Of a stretch of 64,000 nucleotides of DNA, positions 47,451 to 58,756 are shown in pieces. The stretch spans positions 6,111,222 to 6,175,221 of the forward strand of contig NC_054390.1 in the NCBI RefSeq assembly GCF_001625195.1, written 5' to 3'. The notes under the pieces are model-generated. The model did not search any database. It had not been told where the DNA came from and saw only the letters and a program-made list of their open reading frames with translations. Source of the DNA: Drechmeria coniospora. Lineage: Eukaryota > Ascomycota > Sordariomycetes > Hypocreales > Ophiocordycipitaceae. Both the position numbers and the translations under genes were made by a program. Positions within the stretch are counted from its first letter, which is position 1. Each line of letters opens with the position of its first letter.

Positions 47451-49234
47451 ATGGTCATGGACTCGCTCCCCAGCGCCATCTCGACACCGGTTTCGTTCTA
47501 CACCGCCAACGACTCGGACGCGCAGCATGAGTCGACGACGGCGAGCAGCCCCGTTCAGGACGCATCCTGCCCGTACCGCGCGACCCGTCAGCTCCCGCGG
47601 GAGCTGAAGGAGCACTGCCAGATTTTCCTCGAGGAACAGCTTTGTAGGTCGGATTCAGATGTTGCGGGCCTACGACGAGGCAACGACGAAGGAGAAGGAC
47701 GTGGGCTAACGGAGCATGGGCAGATATGTGCGCCATCAACCTGCTCAGCAGCGTCCTCGGCACGGGCGTTTCGCGAGCACCCGGTGGCCGTTGCAAACCA
47801 GCGCTGGCGCCGCCGCCGAGCCACCTCGCCTTGCTCAGCACCCTCATCGTCCACCCGACGCACACGACACGAGCCGACAAGCCGGAGCATCTCGACATCT
47901 CTTCCCTTGCCCTCGGGTACCTGCGCAACCTCCTGGCCTTGGCCGGGCCCATCAACGCCGGCTTCCGGGCCGCGTTCCAGTACGGCTCAACGCCGCGGTG
48001 GGCGGGGCGGCGGCATGCCGACGCCGGACACGGCAGTGACAGCGACATGTCGGATGCCGACGACCGCGATCACGATAGGTTACGTGGCCGGATGGCCAAC
48101 GAGGCGAGCCTGTGGACCCGCGGCCGCGACCTGTGGTCCACGGTGGGCTGGGCGTTCAACACGGCGACGCTGCATCCCCATCGTTGGCGGTACTGGCGCC
48201 TCTGGCTGGAGTACATGCTCGACGTCCTCGAGGCCGACTGGAACGAGAGGGAGAGGATCGACCTCGAAGCCTTTGGCGTTGAGGATGGGCCCAAGCGCCA
48301 GCCTCGGTCGTCGCGGCAGGAATCCATGATAGTCATGTACATGGACCAGCAAGAAAACCGACAGGCGGGCTTCAAGCGCATTCTGAAGGCGCTCTTTGCC
48401 GATGGCGAATCGCCGTCGTCATCTTCCTTTCCGGAGGTGTTCGAGAAGGAGCACAGAGGGCTCAAGAAGACGACGCGGAAGCGCAAACGAGATCTGGTGC
48501 TGGACGTGGAGAACGACAAGTTCGGCGACTACTTTGACGACGACTCCATCTCCTCGGGCGTCTCGGAACCGCCGACGCCGCAGAAGCCGCTGGATGCTCG
48601 GAAGGAGGCCTCGTTCGTGTGCTCGAACCCCGGCCTCGCCGAATCGGTTACTCTACGGCTGCGATTCTTCGCCCTGCTCTCCGCTGCCACCTTTGCCCTC
48701 CGCAAGCGGTCGGAGCTTAACCAACTGTACGAGAGCTTCGCGGCCGCCTCCAAGGTGCTCCCGCTGCCCTTGTTCTCGCTCTTCGTGAGCCCGAGGGACA
48801 ACTCGCTGCTTCCCGAAACGCGCGTCACACTCATCAAGGAGCTGTTCCATCTACTGCTACCCTCTAGCTTCAAGAGTCCGAGAAAGGTGGACCCGGAAGG
48901 GGACGCCGTCGGCAGCCTGACCATGCCGATGCTGGAGCACTGCTACATTGCCTTGCCGGCGAATACGGTCGGGCTCGAGGACAACGCCAAGTTGTCGCTG
49001 CTAGTGGAGAGTGCGATGCAGCTGCTGTGGTCGTGCGACATGTTGGAATACACCGACAGCTTCGCCGAAGCCGCGAGCGAGGGAACGCGGGCGAGGGAGG
49101 CCAAGGCGAGGAAGAAGAGGACGGGCAAGATGCGGGTGGCCGACACGGCCGACATTATCGCTCAGGATATCCTGACCAACTCTGGCCGGAGAATCGCCGT
49201 CTTTCTGGAGGCACTGAAGGCCACCACGGGTTGA
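47451..49234 (+). CDS. Conserved-looking fungal protein of unknown function
   Basis: Two exons, 47451-47643 and 47724-49234, encode 567 residues; the join restores ...LEEQL-YMCAINLLSS. I do not recognise the family. The first ~60 residues are polar and Ser/Thr-rich. Most of the rest looks helical with Trp-rich segments (WAFNTATLHPHRWRYWRLWLEYML), a basic KKTTRKRKRDL cluster that could be a nuclear signal, an acidic patch (DYFDDDSIS) and Leu-rich helices toward the C-terminus (VTLRLRFFALLSAATF, ELFHLLLPSSF). The C-terminal third has another basic cluster (KARKKRTGKMR). This looks like a nuclear helical scaffold, but that is inference. The ATG at 47451 is followed in frame by a second at 47457. 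It is convergent with the NDUFAF2-like gene, stop codons 190 bases apart. Confidence 0.75.
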
Positions 49235-49424
49235 CACAATCTTCGTTGTTGCAGCCGACTTGGGGGGGGCGAGACTACGAAATGGAAACGAGATGGAGAA
49301 TGAAGGCAGTTTGACGACTGTCGTAACGATGAAATGAAGGCATCACGCGACCATGTTTTGGGTTTCGCATGCGGTAGAGTAGATGACCGGATGCAAACAC
49401 GGCCGACAATGAGCGGCAAGATAA

Positions 49425-50169
49425 TTACCGCTTTTTGGCCGGTGCCGGACTCCAAGCCGCCGGCTTCCAGTTCTCGCTCGGCCCCTCAGCTCTCCTCGCC
49501 CTGGCCCACGGGTCATCTTTGCCAGCGGCTCGTTGGTCCTTTGGCCGGTGCTCGGGCCAACCTTCTCGCTGACCCTCCGGCTGGTCCTCGCCTTCGACCT
49601 CGCCTTCGACCTCGCCTTCGTTCGGTCCGCTTCGATGTGTGGCCGTTCCGTCTGCTGTCGACAGCGCTGCTCTTGCGCCAGGATCCTCCATGACGCGGGG
49701 CTTGGCCTCCCAGCGAGCGTCGGCTTCGGCGGCGAGCACTTTTACGCGCTCCTGGCGCACCACGTCGGCGCGCTGTTCCTCGAGCGAGGGCGGCTCCTGT
49801 CGCGTGTACCGCAGCCACTGGTGCCAGAGCGGGCTTACCACGACGTCCGAGTAGTGAGTCGAGCGCGGGTAGTGGACGATGCGACGCCAGCGTTCGCTGT
49901 GCGAGGTCGCCGTGTCGACGGCAGCGCGGCTCGTCAGCCGAAACTCCCAGTAGGTGTTGCCGCGAAGATCAGAGCCTGCGGAGAGAGGAGCGTGAGCCGC
50001 GTTGGGAGGACCACCGCCCTCGTCGACGAGGAGGAGGAAATAAATCAAGTGAGGCAACCGGAATCGCTGGCATCGACGTACCTACAAAGAAACGCTTCCG
50101 CCATGGTAGACGGAGGGCCTTCCACTTGAACCATGCACGCGCAATTGGCCCTACCTGCTTCATGGACAT
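49425..50169 (-). CDS. NDUFAF2/mimitin-like complex I assembly protein (NDUFA12 superfamily)
   Basis: Two exons on the minus strand, 50169-50082 and 49975-49425, encode 212 residues. The splice joins ...LPWRKRFFVG to SDLRGNTYWEFRL. The conserved core (~10-95), with GNTYWEF, RWRRIVHYPRSTHYSD and VSPLWHQWLRYTRQEPPSLEEQ, is that of the NDUFA12/NDUFAF2 superfamily. The assembly factor, not the structural subunit, is favoured because of the N-terminus and the long tail. In mitochondria NDUFAF2 helps assemble the matrix arm of NADH:ubiquinone oxidoreductase. After ~110 the protein becomes charged low complexity, including GEVEGEVEGE encoded by a repeated CCTCGCCTTCGA unit (on the + strand). Start choice: ATG at 50169, with another in frame two codons on. 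Confidence 0.85.
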
Positions 50170-50950
50170 GGACTCGGTGATGGGGGTTCCATGCGCCGAA
50201 CCGAAACGTATTGGTTTGGTTTGGAAGAGGAAGAGAATGAGGACGAAGGCGACGACCGACCGAGTGTTCCTCGTGGACGGCGTTTGTGAGTTCAATGATG
50301 ACGGAGCATCGTCGAGATGTTGGCTCAAGCTAGATACCGAACGAACCCCGGGAGGATGGGAATGCAAGGAAGTTCTGGTCGCTGCTGCGCCACAAGCCAC
50401 CGCCACCGCCCTCGCCACACAGACGTCCTGCACCAGCCACAAGCCGTTTGAGCCCCGCGCCCCGCGACGCGATAGCAACCCAGCAACCCCCCATTTCCGT
50501 CCCGCATTTCCTTGACAACAAATACGGTGATGAGACCGACGGAGCACAATTCGGACGGCTGACAGGCTTCACCATCTGACTCCTTCATCATCCGAGTACC
50601 AAAATCTACCACTCATCCTCTTTCCCCGTGACGATATTTTCGACCCGGCGCCTTCAATCAGACCGACGGCAGGACCCTTGACTTTCTACCTTTTTTTTTT
50701 CCTTTCCCTCTGCTATGTGTCAAATACCAAGCCAGTGATCGCCCCCTACAACAGCATTCCAACGCCGCCGACGCACGAGCATACTTTCTTCTTCTTCTCG
50801 CCTTGTGACGGCATTCACCACCCACCCACTGATTTGCCCCTCTTTGTCAGTGAAGCGAAGCAAGAACGCTGAAGCTTTCTCTGCGCTTACTTCGCTCCCT
50901 CCCACGTTCGCTCTCCGACCGACATCCGAAACCTGAACGCGCGGCTCGCC
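50170..50950. other. Divergent intergenic region between NDUFAF2-like and calponin genes
   Basis: About 780 bases must hold both promoters. A T run and CT-rich sequence (50690-50900) lead to the calponin gene start. No 9-mers. Confidence 0.5.
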
Positions 50951-53103
50951 ATGGCTTCTGTGACGTCCTTGGACAAGGACCTGCGCAAGATGCGCCTCGA
51001 TAAATACACGCCCGCGGCGGCCAGAGAGGCACAGGGATGGATCGAGTCCATTCTTGGCGAGAAACTCTCTGGTTCGGACCTCCTCGACGGACTCAAAGAC
51101 GGCGTTGCGCTGTGCCGGTAAGCAAATGACTAATTGACCCAGTCCATCGGTCTCGGTCGTCCGCTTCATCTCCTAGCCGGCAACTGACATGCTGCCATCG
51201 CGGGCCTAGACTCATAAACATGGCCGTCCCTCCCCCGGGCATAAAGTTCAAGAAGTCGCCAATGCCATTCGTGCAGATGGAAAACATCTCTCACTTCCTC
51301 CGCGCTTGCCAGGCCCCGCCTTTCAACCTCCAGCAGCACGACACCTTCCTTACCGTCGACCTATACGAGCAAAAGGATCCCGCCCAGGTTCTGCAGTGCC
51401 TCGGCGCATTCAGCAGGGCGGCCAACGCCCTTCGACCCAACCGCTTCCCCTCCGCCATTGGGCCCAAGACACGCATCGGCGCGATGAGCCCGGAACGAAG
51501 CGGTCCCAAGTCCCCAACCCGACTCCGCGACAGGGGCACCTCCATCACAAGCAACAGCTCCTCCGCACACGCAGGCGCCCGATCAATCGCGCCGCATCGA
51601 ACCGGTGACTCGACCGGACGATTGAGCCCGACCAAGGGACACGCAAATGCGGCACCGGGCGGAAGCTCTCCAGGCAACGTGACTTCGTGGAGCAAGCGTG
51701 AGCAGGAAGGCGCCACGTCGCCGGCCTGGAACATTGCTCAGTACGGCTACTTGGGCGGCGCCAGCCAGGGCAACCTAGGCATCGCATTCGGAGGCCGGAG
51801 ACAAATCACGACGGCCGGCCCCGAGGTCCCCAGCCTGGCCGACAAGGAGCGTCGCCGCAGAGAGGAGGAAGAGGCGCAGCGGCTGCAGGCCGAGGAAGAC
51901 GAGAAGCGACGATTAGCGGAGGAGGAGGAGGCCAAGAAGGAAGAGGAGCGCAGGTGGCAGGAAGAGACGGAAAGGCAGCGGGCAGAGGAACGGAGGAAGG
52001 CGGAGGAGGAGAAGCGGCAATGGGAAGAGCAAGAGCGGCAGTGGAAACTGGCCGAGCAGAAGCGGCGGCAGGAAGAACAAGATGCCGAGGACCGACTCGA
52101 GGAGGAGAGACGACAAGCAAGAAGCAAGGGCGACAACAGGTTGCGGGGCCAGTTCCTCAGCCAGTACCAGGCTGAGCAAGCAGACGCCGGCGGCAGCCAG
52201 AGCAGTCGGATCAAGGAGCTCGAGAGGGAGCTGGAACAGGCGAGGCAGCGGGAGGCAGAGTATGAGCGAGAGAGACAAGAGCGCTTCTCAGGTGGCGGCA
52301 AGCCTGTCAGCGAGATCACGCCGCCCAAGGCAAGGTCGGGGAGTCACCGACCGGCCGTCGCATCGCCTGGAGCACCAGCGGCCTCGACGGCGCCTGTGGA
52401 GCCGGCACCACCAGCTGCCAGCGGCCCTCAGGGCTCGGGCCGGGAACCAGCTCGATACGAGTCGTGGTCGAGGGGTGATGAGCGCGAAGTCCTGAAAACA
52501 GCCTGGAGCCAGCACCAGCAGCAACAGTTGGAGGACACGCCGGAGCCCGAAGCGGTCTCTCCTTTGGCCTCCTCCAAGCCGCTCCCCGATCCCACGGCGG
52601 CCTTCAAGGAACGATCTCCTAACACGGGAAGCAGCCGTCCCCTCCCAGATCCGAAAACGTACGCAGCCCCTCCCGCGAAGCAGCCGAACCGGACAGATCG
52701 CCACCTCGCCGGCCACGCGCCGCCGTCGCAGCCTCCGCCTCACACGACGTACGCGTGGGAGCTCGGGGCCACCCAAGAGCGCGACGCAGAGGACCGCCGC
52801 CGCGTGCAGGACCAGGCCGCGACGAAAGCTGGCGGCTGGGCCTCCAAGTCCCTCCTCGAGCGCGAAATGGAGATGGAGCGCCAGCGTCAGCAAGAGTGGG
52901 AGGAGGCCCAGAAGGAGACGGCCAAGGCGACCCGGTCGGGCAGTGGCGTCGACGGCATCGGTGGCGGCATGGGCGGTCGCTGGGACGTTGGCCAGTGGGC
53001 CGGCTTCACAGGCGGCGACAGCCAGAATAAAGGCGGCCAGGGTATCGGCGCCGGACGAAGGCAGATTGTTGGGCCGCGTCCGTTGCCGGAGCCTGGTAGG
53101 TGA
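50951..53103 (+). CDS. Calponin-homology (transgelin-type) actin-binding protein with long coiled coil
   Basis: Two exons, 50951-51117 and 51210-53103, encode 686 residues. A single calponin-homology domain (~15-130) carries EAQGWIESILGEKL, DLLDGLKDGVALCRLIN (completed across the splice), IKFKKSPMPFVQMENISHFL and QHDTFLTVDLYEQKDPAQV, closest to the type-3 CH of transgelin/calponin and yeast Scp1. After a Ser/Pro linker, residues ~265-365 form a highly charged Glu/Arg/Lys/Gln coiled coil, then a Pro-rich region (390-560) and a Gly-rich end. The CH domain suggests F-actin binding in the cytoplasm; the coiled coil and Pro-rich parts suggest self-association and SH3-type partners. Yeast Scp1 is about 200 residues, so this protein is greatly extended. 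It is convergent with the SET-MYND gene. Confidence 0.88.
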
Positions 53104-53615
53104 GAGAACTGACAGGTAGTTGAGGGCAGGCAACGTACCAACAGGGCTCCCTTCCACCACGAGAGAGACCTGATGGACAGTTTTCTTGCCCTCTCGACAC
53201 TAGGGACTCGACTAATTATACCACATGTGTAAAGCAACAAGAGTCGTCCGGTTTCTCTCCTCAAACTCAACGAGCACACATGCTATACCCAACGAGTGAG
53301 TGGCTCAAGATATTCTAATATAATTCAACGTAGCATGCCATGCTATGGATTCCATCATATGCATCATTCGTATGCTCTTGCGTGAAGGTTCGAGTCGTAG
53401 ATGCACGCCTTTGCGCCAGCCAAGCGTGGCATTGGTCGTTTCCAATACATGACAAGGCGTGTATCCTTGATGTAGTGCGGTTGATCCCCGAGGGGAGGGG
53501 GAGACCAAGTGTCCCGCTTCTACTCCATCCCTTGTCATCGCTACGACTACCACGTCGATGGTAGCCGGCGACCGTGCCTGTGCCGAGGCGCCAGTGAGAG
53601 TGGCGGTGGGCGCGT
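53104..53615. other. Convergent intergenic region
   Basis: No gene. 3' UTRs of the calponin and SET-MYND genes; AT-rich around 53210-53350. A GGTTCGAGTC word near 53388 resembles a tRNA B box but no stem forms. Confidence 0.5.
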
Positions 53616-55289
53616 TCACGTTTCGTCGGCGGCCAGCTCTTCGCCCGTCGCGGCAGCCTCGGTCCGACATCTTTGGCACATGCACCACCCTCCAAGGCTG
53701 CCCCGTGCCCACTCTCGTCGTTGCTGGACCGGGAGCGAAACGTCGCAGTAGTGGTTTAGGATTTCCTCTCCTCGCTTGATGCCTCCCGGCCGGTTGCCCA
53801 CGACGCGCTCCTCTCTCGCGCGGAGAACCATTCGCCCCCCCCAGTCCCAGGTGACACCGGGGTCGCAATCGTGGTTTGCGAGACACCAGAAGGGATGCAC
53901 GGCCGCCACGTCCGGTCGGCCATCGCGTGGGTTCTTGCGTGCCGAGGCCGTCCCGCGGAACTTGGCATACAAGGTGTTGAGAACCCAAACGTCATACTCG
54001 GCCAGCTGAGCGTAAATGTCCACGTCCATCTTTTCGAGCACATGGAGCGGCGTCTCGATGTTGTACTTGAAGGAGAACGGCAAGGTCCACTCGGGCGGCG
54101 GGCCAGCGGCGGGCGAAAGGTTGCTTTCGCCGGGGCCGGCCGATACAAAGTCGCCCCAGATGAAGTTGACCTCGTCAAGGTCAAGGGGATGTGATTCCTG
54201 GTGGGCGGCCAATGCTAAGACGCGGGCCAAGAGCAAAAGGTAGAGCGTCTCGTCGGCCTCGACGGCGTCGGGGTCCTTGGCAATGGTGTCGACATCCTTC
54301 TCACACACGGCAGGGTGATATCGTTCCATGGCTTCGTCGTGACAGTGCTGGCTGCAAAAGACAGTGTCATAACACTCGTCACAGTTGACAGCCTCGCTCT
54401 CCCCGCCAAGAGGCGGCAGGTCTGAGCCACAGGCATCGCAGATCGGATCCTTGAGCCGGTTATTGGCCGTCAGGAGTGTGAACTCGCTGAGGACGGTCTC
54501 GCCAGGGGCGATGTCCTCCCGGGCAAAGACGCCCAGCTGTTGGCAGGTGGAGACGATGTCGCCACGATCCGTCTCGCCGGCGCCCTCGAGAAGCACGGGC
54601 AACGTTGCCGCTTGGATGGCACATTTCGGGGCCAGCTGCTTGAACCGTTCGTTGAGGGCCTCGAGCACGGTCGGAGCGAAGCGGTCCGGCTCATGGTCGT
54701 TCCAGGGGTAGATTTCTCGACGGACCAATCCATAGTCGGGAAGTTGGTTGTTCACGAAATCGCTACGGCCTAGTTTTTGACTGCCCGCCGTCCGCACATG
54801 TTCCCTCGTCCGGAGTAGCTCCTGGTTCTTGGGAGCAATCTGTAGGCCTCTGTCGCAAAAGTTGGCAGCGCTTTGCAGGCAACCGCAACGCAAAAGGCTT
54901 AGGGAAAGGATTTGGTAGGCTCGAATCGAGGCCGTCGTGGCCAAGGTCCGGGCACGGTCCTCGTCATGGCTCGGATCGCCGCCGCTGTTGTCGCCCGACG
55001 AGTCGTTTGTCGGGCCGCTAGAGGCCAGGACGTTGGGCATCGGAACGACCGAGTGCATCATGAGGCACTCTAGAGCCTGTTCGTGATATTCGAAACCCTC
55101 ATTGACGACCTCGTCGGCCAGGAGAAGCGCGCGGTAGGCATCGCCGGCGGCAAGATCGGGGTACCCCAGGTCCGAGTGAACGACGGCACGCTCGAGATAA
55201 AGAATCAGATCGTAGGGAAGGCCCACGAGGCCACGGGTCAGTTGAGACCGGCGCTCGAGCAACCGCTCCAGGCGTTCGTTCCGGTCCAT
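53616..55289 (-). CDS. SET-MYND (SMYD-like) domain protein
   Basis: Single exon, 557 residues from the ATG at 55289; the open frame extends upstream only through non-ATG codons. Residues 1-200 are helical and TPR-like (YLERAVVHSDLGYPDLAAGDAYRALLLADE, then ANFCDRGLQIAPKNQELL). A SET start follows (LGVFAREDIAPGETVLSE), then an inserted Cys-rich MYND-type finger beginning at Cys284 (CDAC...CDECYDTVFCSQHCHDEA...HPAVC), then the SET core with CLANHDCDPGVTWDW (~470), GEEILNHYCD and a post-SET CMCQRC. MYND inserted into SET is the SMYD arrangement. In animals these methylate lysines on histones or other proteins. The canonical NHxCxP motif reads NHDCDP, so activity is plausible. Substrate unknown. 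Confidence 0.85.
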   Translation of the reverse strand: MDRNERLERLLERRSQLTRGLVGLPYDLILYLERAVVHSDLGYPDLAAGDAYRALLLADEVVNEGFEYHEQALECLMMHSVVPMPNVLASSGPTNDSSGDNSGGDPSHDEDRARTLATTASIRAYQILSLSLLRCGCLQSAANFCDRGLQIAPKNQELLRTREHVRTAGSQKLGRSDFVNNQLPDYGLVRREIYPWNDHEPDRFAPTVLEALNERFKQLAPKCAIQAATLPVLLEGAGETDRGDIVSTCQQLGVFAREDIAPGETVLSEFTLLTANNRLKDPICDACGSDLPPLGGESEAVNCDECYDTVFCSQHCHDEAMERYHPAVCEKDVDTIAKDPDAVEADETLYLLLLARVLALAAHQESHPLDLDEVNFIWGDFVSAGPGESNLSPAAGPPPEWTLPFSFKYNIETPLHVLEKMDVDIYAQLAEYDVWVLNTLYAKFRGTASARKNPRDGRPDVAAVHPFWCLANHDCDPGVTWDWGGRMVLRAREERVVGNRPGGIKRGEEILNHYCDVSLPVQQRREWARGSLGGWCMCQRCRTEAAATGEELAADET

Positions 55290-57506
55290 GGTAGTGGTGT
55301 GACGAACGGCAGAGGAGGCTGGATGCTGGTGTCCCGTGGGAGCGGGAACCCGCTGGAGAGAAGTTGCTACGAGCGACAGCTCGTTCGGACAAGGACCGCT
55401 AGCCCGTCTCCTGCCTTCAGTCTGAAGTAGGGGGAAACGAACGATTGGCAACCAGGCGATGAGCAGAACTTGACGAGGGAGACGTGTCGCGGGACGTCGA
55501 GCCCGGTGAGGTTGTTGCGACCTCCAAGTCGCTATCCAGCGTTGGTCTAGGCAAAACTTGCCGGTACCCTGCCAGTGGTGGGTGATGGTATCCTTGGAGT
55601 CGCCGTGAGTGTCGCGTCCCTGCCGAAGCGATACAGTCTAGTGCCGGCAAGGCAGGCGAGTGATGCAATCGGTTGGGAGGAAGAGATGGTTGACCGAAGC
55701 GACGGCTCGATCAAGGACGCCGCCGATGACAGACCAACCTTTTTTTTTCCACTTTAGAGGTTGGAGGTTGGGTCCCTGTAGGCGCTCCACTTACTTCCCA
55801 CCACTCGATGTTGGCAATGGTGCCGCAGGGCATTGTCGATTGCCGTCCCGACCCGCATGCCTGCATGCCTGAAGCCCAGCACAGCTCGACGACGGAGAGC
55901 AAGGTGACCGTTACATCTTGCTAGGACGTCCAGTAGAGGGCGAGAAGTTCACCGCAATGGCGTGTGGTTGTCGTGCGTCGCCGGGGACGGCTGGTGGCAC
56001 GATGGGAGAAAACGGGCGTGGGGGACGTGGCGATGACTCCATCAACCAAGCAGCTGTTCATGCCCCATCACGTGAGCGTACAAGAATATGGGTAGTACTC
56101 GTATGGAAGTGCTGGTACGGAGTAGAGCAGGTACGATCGCAGAGGACCTGCCCGACGTGAGAACATCCGCAGCAGGTGCAGGTGCGAACGTACTTACTGC
56201 ACCTACTGTACTGTAGTTGAGCGCCAAGCAGTTGTTGGTAGGTCCTGCCGTGGGGAGGGGCACATGTAGCATGTTGTGCCTCGCGGCAGCAAAACTTGGT
56301 CGACACAGGCCTTGCACCACACCAATAGTAGCATGAGTAGCACAAGGAATACGGTTCGTTGTTCGTCTCAAAATGCAAACAATACCAGCCGTACTCGCTA
56401 TTGTGCAGGTACGGTACGGTAGGGACTCCGTCATTGCCTCCTGCTCCGCCGTCCAAGTCCGTCGAAACTGGCGTAATCTGCGTTAGCCGATTTGTCCAGC
56501 ACGCCGTCAGCCGCCTGATGAAAACCATGGAGTAAAGTTTGTCATGATCATGGCGTGTGGCGAGATTCACGCCATGCGCAGCGACGAAAGCCTGTCCATG
56601 TCCATGACGGAAAAGCAGAAATGATGGGGATGTACGAGCGTCCTGCCGTGAGTTTGCTGCCGTCTTCGTGCTAGTATTGCTGCTTACGGTATTGCTCGGT
56701 TCTAGCCGATTCTCGAGCGACGAGTGACGAACCTTTACCGAACAATGCCATCGTTCCGGAGCTAGAATGAACACGAAAAGTTCGAGAAGAGGAGAAGAGA
56801 AGCAGAATGAACGTGACGGATGGCGCATTGGCTGATTTTGATACCGACTCTGCGTCTCGCTCGTCCTCGTTGCTGGCTTTGAACCCAAGGGACAGCCAGC
56901 AACTGGGTCGGACATTGACGGCAATCTCGTCATGCTCGGTGGCGATGCCAACGCCAAGACGCTGCGGCCGGCCTCGTTTCTGTCGTTCTTGACTCGAACA
57001 GACAAAAAAAAAAAAACCTGGACGTCGCCGATCAGATGGACGTGCTCCATATGGAGGGATGACACAAGTTGCAAGTAGGTGTGGATGCCGTACCGCACAC
57101 AGGCCCGTACGAGGCGCCTGTCACACTCCTGTGCGCCAATTCCAGGTACGTTTACTCCGTACAGTACGTGCGGAGCAAACGGCCAGCGTCAGGACCCCGC
57201 CGTCGGTAGATTGCTCCCGCTGGTAACTCACTTCACTCGACATGCTTTTAGTATTTAACCATCTCCTCCAGCACATCCTTCTACGTCTACTTCCTCATCC
57301 ACTCGACATCAGCCCCATACATCCACTCGTCTCCTGCACAGAGAGTCTACCAAAAAGCTGACCGCATCGCCCCTGCACGCCGACAATTCTGACGGAAGCC
57401 GTCTGCGTACCAAAATCCGCGCGCCTCCGCTTCCTTGCTTCCCCTCGGTCCCCTTGGTCCCCGCTGCGACGGCGACGCTCGACAACCCCCCTCCCCGGCG
57501 CACAGC
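55290..57506. other. 2.2 kb gene-free region upstream of 6-phosphogluconolactonase
   Basis: A 346-codon minus-strand open frame (56058-57098) has no domain, no ATG-proximal logic, and contains 9-mer copies and a poly-A run, so I do not call it. 9-mers at 56116 and 57153. The final ~250 bases before 57507 are CT-rich leader. Confidence 0.55.
57004..57016. repeat. Poly-A tract, 13 nt
   Basis: Homopolymer in intergenic DNA upstream of the 6-phosphogluconolactonase gene. Confidence 0.85.
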
Positions 57507-58301
57507 ATGCCCAAGACGCAGCCCAACCTCTTCGCCTTCCCGGCCGTCGATGACGTGGCGGCCGCCCTGCGATCCTACATCCTCCAGAGCCAGGCGGCCG
57601 GCATCACGCGCCACGGCTCCTTCAAGGTGGCCGTCTCGGGCGGCTCCCTCCCCAAGACGCTCGCGGCGGCGCTGCTCGCACAGCCGAGCTCGGAGAGGAA
57701 CGCGCACGGGGTGATTGACTTCTCCAAGTGGGAAATCTTCTTCGCCGACGAGCGTGCCGTGCCCCTCGACGACGCAGACTCCAACTACGCCCTGCTCAAG
57801 GCCGAGCTGCTCGACAAGATCCCCGCCGACCAGGGCAAGCCGACGGTGCACACGCTCGACGCCGCCCACCTCGACGACATCCAGGAGCTCGCCGACCAGT
57901 ACGAGCACACGCTCGTCTCGAGCTTCGCGAGCCGCGACTCGGTGCGCCTTCCCATCTTCGACCTCCTGCTACTCGGCTGCGGGCCCGACGGCCACACCTG
58001 CTCCCTCTTCCCCGGCCATCCCTTGCTGCGCGAGACGAGCGCGTGGGTGGCGCCCATCGAAGACTCGCCCAAGCCGCCGCGCCGCCGCATCACCCTCACC
58101 ATGCCCGTCATCACCCACGCCGTCCGCATCGCCTTTGTCGCCACGGGCGCGAGCAAGAAGGACGTCATGAAGCAGATCTTCGACACGCCCGACGGCCTGC
58201 CCTGCGCCCTCGTCAACGAGGCCGCCGGCGACCGCTGCAGCTGGTTCGTCGACGAGGCCGCCGTCGAGGGTGTGAGCTTCCCCCGCCGGGCCTTCCTGTA
58301 G
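57507..58301 (+). CDS. 6-phosphogluconolactonase
   Basis: Single exon, 264 residues, the family's normal length. It hydrolyses 6-phosphogluconolactone in the oxidative pentose phosphate pathway in the cytosol, between glucose-6-phosphate dehydrogenase and 6-phosphogluconate dehydrogenase. The sequence shows FKVAVSGGSLPKTLAAAL near the N-terminus, FFADERAVPLDDADSNYALL, and the key LLLGCGPDGHTCSLFPGHP block, all conserved in the Sol/Pgl family, plus ITLTMPVITHAVRIAFVATG in the second half. The start ATG at 57507 matches the usual N-terminus; upstream open frame is only CT-rich leader. The wobble position is strongly GC. The downstream gene converges on it. Confidence 0.95.
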   Translation: MPKTQPNLFAFPAVDDVAAALRSYILQSQAAGITRHGSFKVAVSGGSLPKTLAAALLAQPSSERNAHGVIDFSKWEIFFADERAVPLDDADSNYALLKAELLDKIPADQGKPTVHTLDAAHLDDIQELADQYEHTLVSSFASRDSVRLPIFDLLLLGCGPDGHTCSLFPGHPLLRETSAWVAPIEDSPKPPRRRITLTMPVITHAVRIAFVATGASKKDVMKQIFDTPDGLPCALVNEAAGDRCSWFVDEAAVEGVSFPRRAFL

Positions 58302-58756
58302 GGCACCTCGGTGGACGAGACGCCAACATGGGAGGCGGCCAACGTCGGATGGAGTGGGAGGAGGCGGGCAAAGGAATGTCCATCGTTCCACGGACAAACA
58401 GGCGGGCATTCGTACGTTGGCACAGCTCGAGAATGCCGTTGGAACAGGGGCGGGGGGGGGAGGGGAGTGGTGGGAAGAAGCATGCACTCGCTTAGCATAG
58501 TTTCGTTCTTTTGGCTTCGACTGGCCGTTATATCCCCTTTGCGATGTCATTCTGCTAGCATTGGCAATGGACGAGGTCGCATGCCGCCTCGCGCATTGTG
58601 CCTGAATTTGCCACCATGGCCACGCCAGACCAAGGTAGCTTTGCTCAAATCTTGCCCGTTTGATTGAAACTAGCAATAACCGTCCGCAAGCCTGTATGAG
58701 AGCATGGGTGTCGTGACCTGCAGGTCGTACGTACCATGCAGACCGATGGATGCCAT
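58302..58756. other. Convergent intergenic region
   Basis: No gene. 3' ends of the 6-phosphogluconolactonase gene and the minus-strand gene beyond. Confidence 0.5.

Noticed and set aside
53380..53405. Possible tRNA B box (GGTTCGAGTC)
   Set aside because: Flanks do not form a T stem or acceptor stem and no A box is present at the right distance.
56058..57098. 346-codon open frame on the minus strand
   Set aside because: No recognisable domain, irregular composition, a poly-A run giving consecutive Phe, and intergenic-type repeats inside, including a copy of the dispersed 9-mer. It is most likely chance.
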